Source: Prevotellaceae bacterium UBA4372 (GTDB taxonomy: Bacteria; Bacteroidota; Bacteroidia; Bacteroidales; Bacteroidaceae). From it: 9,738 nucleotides of DNA. The stretch covers positions 3,474 to 13,211 of the forward strand of contig DGSC01000059.1 of the NCBI GenBank assembly GCA_002391275.1, given 5' to 3'. How positions within the stretch are numbered: the first letter of the stretch is position 1; each line of letters opens with the position of its first letter. Shown here piece by piece: positions 5,923 through 9,738 of the stretch. The notes under the pieces were generated by a model. The model made no database searches. It had not been told where the DNA came from and saw only the letters and a list, made by a program, of their open reading frames with translations. A program made the position numbers and the translations under genes.

Positions 5923-5945
5923 AGTTGCGTTGTTTCAGATGAAGT

Positions 5946-6680
5946 TTAACGATTATTGTTGCGAGGGCGACGGGGACCGCGACGACCGCCGCGCTCATTT
6001 CCGCCGAAACGACCCGTCTCTTTCTGCTGAGCGAAGTTAGGAGCAAGATCCTTCTTGCCATAAACCTCACCGCGGCAGATCCACACCTTGATTCCCAGCA
6101 AACCCACTTTCGTAAGAGCTTCAGTCTGACAATAGTCAATGTCTGCGCGGAAAGTGTGCAGAGGAGTACGTCCCTCTTTGAACATCTCGCTACGTGCGAT
6201 TTCAGCTCCGTTCAAACGGCCGGAGATAAGCACCTTAATACCTTCAGCACCAGCACGCATAGCATTTGCAATGGCCATTTTGATGGCACGACGGTAAGCG
6301 ATTTTACCCTCAACTTGCTTAGCGATGTTAGCACCAACGATATTCGCATCGAGGTCGGGCTTTTTAATCTCGAAAATATTTATCTGGATCTCCTTGTCGG
6401 TAATCTTCTTGAGCTCCTTTTTAAGTGCATCAACCTTCTCGCCACCCTTGCCAATGATAAGACCTGGACGAGAGGTGCAGATGGTGATTGTCACGAGCTT
6501 CAACGTGCGTTCGATGACGATGCGGGAGATGCTGGCATCACCGAGGCGAACCATGAGATACTTGCGAATCTTGCTGTCCTCAAGAATGGAATCGCCGAAG
6601 TTCTTGCCACCATACCAATTGGAATCCCAACCGCGGACAATGCCAAGACGGTTGCTTATAGGATTAACTTTCTGTCCCAT
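5946..6680 (-). CDS. rpsC: 30S ribosomal protein S3 (uS3)
   Basis: S3 lies at the mRNA entry of the small-subunit head and, with S4 and S5, contributes to mRNA helicase activity. The 244-residue product begins with the canonical MGQKVNPISNRLGIVRGWDS. A KH domain follows, with the GxxG loop GKGG at 77-80 (RPGLIIGKGGEKVDAL). The C-terminal domain contains YRRAIKMAIANAMRAGAEGIKV and GRLNGAEIARSE. The tail after about residue 220 is low complexity (Gly, Arg, Asn: RFGGNERGGRRGPRRPRNNN), a known kind of extension in this phylum. The start is 8 nt after the L22 stop, without SD. Confidence 0.98.
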   Translation of the reverse strand: MGQKVNPISNRLGIVRGWDSNWYGGKNFGDSILEDSKIRKYLMVRLGDASISRIVIERTLKLVTITICTSRPGLIIGKGGEKVDALKKELKKITDKEIQINIFEIKKPDLDANIVGANIAKQVEGKIAYRRAIKMAIANAMRAGAEGIKVLISGRLNGAEIARSEMFKEGRTPLHTFRADIDYCQTEALTKVGLLGIKVWICRGEVYGKKDLAPNFAQQKETGRFGGNERGGRRGPRRPRNNNR

Positions 6681-6688
6681 ATTGTTAC

Positions 6689-7087
6689 TTAGTCATTAGT
6701 TTTAGTGTCAACGAACAAGGTGACGTGGTTGCTGCGTTTGCGGATGCGATATCCACGGCCCTGAGGTGCAGGGCGCATACGCTTGAGTGTAGCACCTTCG
6801 TCGACAAATACTCTCGATACGATCAGCTCGCCATCCTCGGCCTTGCGATCATTCTTCTGTTCCCAGTTGGCAATAGCCGAGCGAAGAAGATTCTCCACGT
6901 CTGCAGCTGCAGCTTTCTTGTTGAAGTGCAGTGTAGCCAGTGCACGATTCACCTCCATACCGCGGATCAAATCAACCACATAACGCATCTTTCGCGGGGA
7001 GGAAGGCACGCTCTTAGCCTTTGCAAAATACTGGGTCTTCAGTGCAGCCTTTCGTGCTTCGGCTGCCAGTCTTTTTCTTTTTCCCAT
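6689..7087 (-). CDS. rplV: 50S ribosomal protein L22 (uL22)
   Basis: L22 has a globular domain on the subunit surface and a long beta-hairpin that lines the exit tunnel constriction with L4. The 132-residue product is longer than the approximately 110 residues of E. coli because of an N-terminal basic extension (MGKRKRLAAEARKAALKTQY) typical of Bacteroidales. Core blocks are VPSSPRKMRYVVDLIRGMEV (27-46), LLRSAIANWEQKN (67-79) and the tunnel hairpin GATLKRMRPAPQGRGYRIRK (98-117), then SNHVTLFV. It is preceded by a 53-nt gap, the second longest in the window, and has no SD. The hairpin tip, where macrolide-resistance changes are found, looks ordinary. Confidence 0.97.
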   Translation of the reverse strand: MGKRKRLAAEARKAALKTQYFAKAKSVPSSPRKMRYVVDLIRGMEVNRALATLHFNKKAAAADVENLLRSAIANWEQKNDRKAEDGELIVSRVFVDEGATLKRMRPAPQGRGYRIRKRSNHVTLFVDTKTND

Positions 7088-7140
7088 TATATTATTACTC
7101 TAATTATTCAAATAGTGAATCTTGAATGTCCTGGGTCCTG
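7088..7140 (-). other. 53-nt leader between S19 and L22 with a short tandem repeat
   Basis: Directly after the S19 stop the coding strand has CAGGACCCAGGAC, two near-identical 6-7 base units in tandem. An AT-rich stretch up to the L22 ATG follows, containing the complementary pair ATTCAA/TTGAAT (positions 7106-7111 and 7122-7127) with a 10-nt loop, or an alternative 5-bp pairing. No SD, T-run or convincing promoter is visible. Its function is unknown, and the structures are weak enough to be chance. Confidence 0.3.
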
Positions 7141-7410
7141 TTACTTCTTCTTCTGACCTGCATGGCCGCCGAACTTGCGGGTGGGAGCAAACTCACCGAG
7201 CTTGTGGCCAACCATATTCTCAGTCACGTATACAGGAATGAACTTATTGCCGTTATGTACAGCAATCGTGTGGCCTACGAAGTCAGGGCTGATCATTGAA
7301 GCACGAGCCCAAGTCTTCACGACGTTCTTCTTACCGCTCTCGTTCATAGCGAGAACCTTCTTTTCGAGGCTTACTGCGATGTATGGACCTTTCTTAAGTG
7401 AACGACTCAT
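7141..7410 (-). CDS. rpsS: 30S ribosomal protein S19 (uS19)
   Basis: S19 is a small-subunit head protein that contacts S13 and the A-site finger of the large subunit. The product is 89 residues, the normal length, beginning MSRSLKKGPYIAVSLEKKV. It then has VVKTWARASMISPDFVGHTI (30-49), HNGNKFIPVYVTENMVGHKL (52-71) and the end FAPTRKFGGHAGQKKK. It starts 25 nt after L2; the upstream sequence is A-rich with no SD. A 53-nt gap separates it from L22. Confidence 0.98.
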   Translation of the reverse strand: MSRSLKKGPYIAVSLEKKVLAMNESGKKNVVKTWARASMISPDFVGHTIAVHNGNKFIPVYVTENMVGHKLGEFAPTRKFGGHAGQKKK

Positions 7411-7435
7411 AATATTTCTTTGAGTTTAACTGTGA

Positions 7436-8263
7436 TTACTTTTTATTGGCTCTTTCAATGATGTACTTATTCGACTGCTTCTTAGGAGCACGTGTCTTGA
7501 GACCCTTTGCATAGAGACCCTTACGTGAACGCGGATGTCCACCACTCTGGCGACCTTCACCACCACCCATCGGGTGATCGTGCGGATTCATAACAACACC
7601 ACGGTTGTGAGGACGGCGACCGAGCCAGCGGCTACGTCCAGCCTTACCGGAGCTTTCGAGTGCATGATCGCTGTTGCCGACGCTGCCGACAGTAGCCTTG
7701 CAAGCGCTAAGAATCTTGCGCGTCTCACCCGAGGGGAGCTTGATCACGCAATAACGACCCTCACGAGAGGTGAGCTGAGCAAAGTTACCAGCCGAACGGA
7801 CGAGCAGAGCGCCCTGACCAGGACGGAGCTCAATGTTGTGGATAACCGTACCAACGGGGATGTTCTGCATGGGAAGAGCATTACCTACTTCAGGTGCAGC
7901 ATCTGCGCCCGACATAAGGGTCATGCCTACCTGCAGACCGTTAGGAGCAATAATATAACGTTTTTCACCATCAGCGTAAAAGAGCAAAGCGATACGAGCC
8001 GAACGGTTCGGATCGTATTCAATTGTCTTCACGACTGCGGGAACACCATCTTTATCTCTCTTGAAATCGATGAAACGGAACTTGCGCTTGTGACCGCCGC
8101 CCATGTAGCGAACAGTCATCTTACCGGTATTGTTTCGGCCACCGGTAGAGCGCTTACCATAGGTGAGAGACTTTTCAGGTACAGATGCAGTAATCTCTTC
8201 GAATGTACCTATAATCTTGTGTCTTTGGCCCGGTGTTGTGGGCTTTAATTTACGTACTGCCAT
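7436..8263 (-). CDS. rplB: 50S ribosomal protein L2 (uL2)
   Basis: L2 is one of the most conserved large-subunit proteins; it binds 23S domain IV, helps subunit joining and is implicated in peptidyl transferase activity. The product is 275 residues and starts MAVRKLKPTTPGQRHKI. It has GRNNTGKMTVRYMGGGHKRK (42-61), an OB/SH3-like core with HNIELRPGQGALLVRSAG (142-159), and the C-terminal signature GRSRWLGRRPHNRGVVMNP (209-227). The DHPMGGGEGR loop is at 229-238. His230, which aligns with the functionally important E. coli His229, is kept; the second His of the E. coli DHPHGGG loop is Met here, as I recall for Bacteroidota generally. It starts 8 nt after L23 without SD. Confidence 0.98.
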   Translation of the reverse strand: MAVRKLKPTTPGQRHKIIGTFEEITASVPEKSLTYGKRSTGGRNNTGKMTVRYMGGGHKRKFRFIDFKRDKDGVPAVVKTIEYDPNRSARIALLFYADGEKRYIIAPNGLQVGMTLMSGADAAPEVGNALPMQNIPVGTVIHNIELRPGQGALLVRSAGNFAQLTSREGRYCVIKLPSGETRKILSACKATVGSVGNSDHALESSGKAGRSRWLGRRPHNRGVVMNPHDHPMGGGEGRQSGGHPRSRKGLYAKGLKTRAPKKQSNKYIIERANKK

Positions 8264-8271
8264 CTTAATGA

Positions 8272-8562
8272 TTAGATATTACTATAAAAATCGATGGTCT
8301 CGCCCTCCTTCAGAGTGACGATAGCCTTCTTGAATGCGTTCGAGCGGCCTTGAATCAGACCGGACTTGGTATAACGGCTCTTGTTCTTGCCTGCATAGGA
8401 AGCAGTGCTGATACCAGTAACGGTGACGTTGTAGAGCTCTTCAATTTCCTTCTTAATCTCGAGCTTATTAGCCTCAGGACGCACAATGAAGCCGAACTTG
8501 TTCTGCTTCTCTGTGATATTGGTCATCTTCTCAGTGACCAAAGGTTTTACGATATATCCCAT
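8272..8562 (-). CDS. rplW: 50S ribosomal protein L23 (uL23)
   Basis: L23 sits at the exit of the nascent-chain tunnel and is the docking point for trigger factor and SRP. The 96-residue product opens MGYIVKPLVTEKMTNITEKQ, the usual start, with NKFGFIVRPEANKLEIKKEI at about 21-40 and ELYNVTVTGISTASYAGK at about 42-59. Next comes a basic internal segment (KSRYTKSGLIQGRSNAFKKA), and the protein ends EGETIDFYSNI. It lies 12 nt after L4 and 8 nt before L2. There is no SD. Confidence 0.97.
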   Translation of the reverse strand: MGYIVKPLVTEKMTNITEKQNKFGFIVRPEANKLEIKKEIEELYNVTVTGISTASYAGKNKSRYTKSGLIQGRSNAFKKAIVTLKEGETIDFYSNI

Positions 8563-8574
8563 AGTTGTTGCTCA

Positions 8575-9204
8575 TTAATTGTTAAGAGTTTCTCCGACAA
8601 CGCCAAGTGCACTTTCAGTGAGCACAAGCACGTCTGCGTCGAGCACTTTGTAAGTGTTCAGCGCAGATGCAGCCATAACATTGACACGCTCAATATTGCG
8701 AGCCGACAAATATACAGCTTTATCCGTACCCTGCAAAACGAAAAGGGACTTTTTGCCATCAACTTTAAGATTATTTATCACTTCAACGAAGTTTTTGGTC
8801 TTCGGTGCATCAAAAGTAAAGTCCTCAACGACTACAATAGCGTTTTCTTGTGCTTTGTAAGCCAAGGCGCTCTTACGAGCAAGACGACGAACTTTCTTAT
8901 TGAGCTTGAAGCCATAGTCGCGGGGCTGAGGGCCGAACACACGGCCACCACCTACGAGTACAGGTGAGTTGATGTCGCCACGACGTGCACCGCCGCCGCC
9001 TTTCTGACGACCAAGTTTACGAGTAGAGCCACTCACTTCGGAGCGCTCCTTAGCCTTGGCTGTGCCCTGGCGCTGGTTGGCGAGGAAGAGGCGGACATCG
9101 AGATAGATTGCGTGGTCATTGGGCTCGATGCCGAAGATAGCATCGTCGAGGACGACCTTGCGGCCGGTATCCTGACCTTTGATATTCAATACACTGACTT
9201 CCAT
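8575..9204 (-). CDS. rplD: 50S ribosomal protein L4 (uL4)
   Basis: L4 has a globular domain on the surface and a long loop that narrows the exit tunnel opposite L22; in enterobacteria it also represses the S10 operon. The 209-residue product starts MEVSVLNIKGQDTGRKVVLD. The tunnel loop lies at about residues 44-97 and has the typical SGSTRKLGRQKGGGGARRGD (58-77) and GGGRVFGPQPRDY (85-97) blocks. The C-terminal half forms an alpha/beta domain (AIVVVEDFTFDAPKTKNF, then LNTYKVLDADVLVLTESAL). It begins one base after the L3 stop with no SD, suggesting coupled translation. The loop contains no obvious change of the sort linked to macrolide resistance. Confidence 0.98.
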   Translation of the reverse strand: MEVSVLNIKGQDTGRKVVLDDAIFGIEPNDHAIYLDVRLFLANQRQGTAKAKERSEVSGSTRKLGRQKGGGGARRGDINSPVLVGGGRVFGPQPRDYGFKLNKKVRRLARKSALAYKAQENAIVVVEDFTFDAPKTKNFVEVINNLKVDGKKSLFVLQGTDKAVYLSARNIERVNVMAASALNTYKVLDADVLVLTESALGVVGETLNN

Positions 9205-9205
9205 C

Positions 9206-9738
9206 TTACTTAATAACGCTTACGATTGAACCTTTGAAACCCGGAATACTGCCCTTGATAAGGAGCAGGTTGTGCTCGGGAATCACTTTTAACACTTGCA
9301 GGTTGTGCGTAGTCACGCGGGCATTGCCCATCTGGCCACCCATACGCAGGCCCTTGAAGACCTTTGCAGGATAAGAGCAGGCACCAATAGAACCTGGCTT
9401 ACGCAGACGGTCATCCTGACCGTGTGTGCTTTGACCTACGCCACCGAAGCCATGACGCTTAACAACGCCTTGGAAGCCTTTACCCTTGCTGGTGCCGATA
9501 ACATCAACATAGGGTGCATCTGCGAAGATATCAACGGTGATGGTATCACCCAGATTTACATCTTCAAAACCTGTGAACTCGGCCAAGTGGCGCTTGGGTG
9601 TTGTACCGCTTTTAGCGAAGTGTCCGAGCATGGGCTTGGGAGTATTCTTTTCCTTTGCCTCCTCGAAACCGAGCTGAACAGCTGCATAGCCGTCCTTCTC
9701 GACGCTCTTGATCTGGGTAACTACGCAAGGACCTAATT
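9206..9738 (-). CDS. rplC: 50S ribosomal protein L3 (uL3; 5' end cut by window)
   Basis: L3 starts large-subunit assembly and reaches a loop toward the peptidyl transferase centre. About 176 residues are visible, beginning LGPCVVTQIKSVEKDGYAAV; family members here are about 205 residues, so roughly 29 at the N-terminus lie beyond the window edge. An internal ATG at 9631 is not the start, because the conserved frame continues through it to the edge. Diagnostic blocks are DVIGTSKGKGFQGVVKRHGF, THGQDDRLRKPGSIG, YPAKVFKGLRMGGQMGN and VTTHNLQVLKV. In the GSIG loop the Gln residues of E. coli, one of which is methylated there, are absent (ACSY instead). L4 follows after one base. Confidence 0.97.
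   Translation of the reverse strand, partial: LGPCVVTQIKSVEKDGYAAVQLGFEEAKEKNTPKPMLGHFAKSGTTPKRHLAEFTGFEDVNLGDTITVDIFADAPYVDVIGTSKGKGFQGVVKRHGFGGVGQSTHGQDDRLRKPGSIGACSYPAKVFKGLRMGGQMGNARVTTHNLQVLKVIPEHNLLLIKGSIPGFKGSIVSVIK

Noticed and set aside
7088..7140. Promoter in the S19-L22 gap
   Set aside because: TATTTG on the coding strand superficially resembles the Bacteroidota -7 element TAnnTTTG, but the spacing of its bases is wrong and no -33 TTTG-like element is placed properly.
7535..8248. 237-codon open frame on the plus strand opposite L2
   Set aside because: It lies fully antisense to a highly conserved gene; the Thr/Ala/Arg-rich translation resembles no family I recognise and has no gene context.
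8350..8967. 205-codon plus-strand frame across L23 and L4
   Set aside because: It is a shadow of two certain minus-strand genes with no start signal or recognisable domain.
9206..9631. L3 starting at the internal ATG at 9631 as a short 141-residue protein
   Set aside because: The same frame continues upstream to the window edge with conserved L3 sequence (GPCVVTQIKSVEKDGY), so the gene is only cut by the window.
1..9738. Inserted accessory genes or a novel system within the ribosomal operon
   Set aside because: Every gap was read; none exceeds 76 nt, gene order is canonical, and all 21 genes are recognised ribosomal proteins or SecY.

Overview
The window is a continuous stretch of the bacterial ribosomal-protein superoperon (S10 cluster joined to the spc cluster). 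Every gene is on the minus strand, so transcription runs from the right end to the left. Twenty-one protein genes are visible in the order L3 (5' end missing), L4, L23, L2, S19, L22, S3, L16, L29, S17, L14, L24, L5, S14, S8, L6, L18, S5, L30, L15 and SecY (3' end missing). This is the classical gene order with no insertion, deletion or rearrangement. L30 is too short for a simple ORF scan and was found by translating the gap between S5 and L15. Both cut genes run off the window; neither looks broken.

The proteins point to Bacteroidota, most likely order Bacteroidales, and possibly a Prevotella-like lineage. The reasons are close resemblance to remembered Bacteroides/Prevotella ribosomal proteins (for example the L22 N-terminus and the Arg/Gly/Asn-rich S3 tail), a long zinc-free S14, and the near absence of Shine-Dalgarno (SD) sequences before start codons. 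The genus cannot be fixed from this window alone.

Region by region: 4660-9738 holds the S10-type block and L14, with gaps of 1 to 53 nt. The usual S10/spc boundary (S17 to L14) is only 2 nt, so the two clusters are fused. Region 821-4635 holds the rest of the spc block. L24 and L5 overlap by one base (TAATG). The longest non-coding stretch is 76 nt, between S14 and S8, and contains a small GC-rich hairpin. Region 1-806 is the first 268 codons of secY. No stretch over 300 bases lacks a gene. I see no promoter, intrinsic terminator, RNA gene, mobile element or CRISPR array.

Together the genes supply the core of both ribosomal subunits (exit-tunnel proteins L4, L22, L23, L24 and L29, peptidyl-transferase neighbours L2, L3 and L16, and decoding-side proteins S3, S5, S8, S14, S17 and S19) plus the channel through which ribosomes thread exported and membrane proteins.

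I found no previously undescribed system here. The points worth a second look are regulatory details: textbook SD sequences in front of only L6 and L30 (and a weaker one before L5) in an otherwise SD-less operon, the hairpin before S8, and the repeat-bearing leader before L22.
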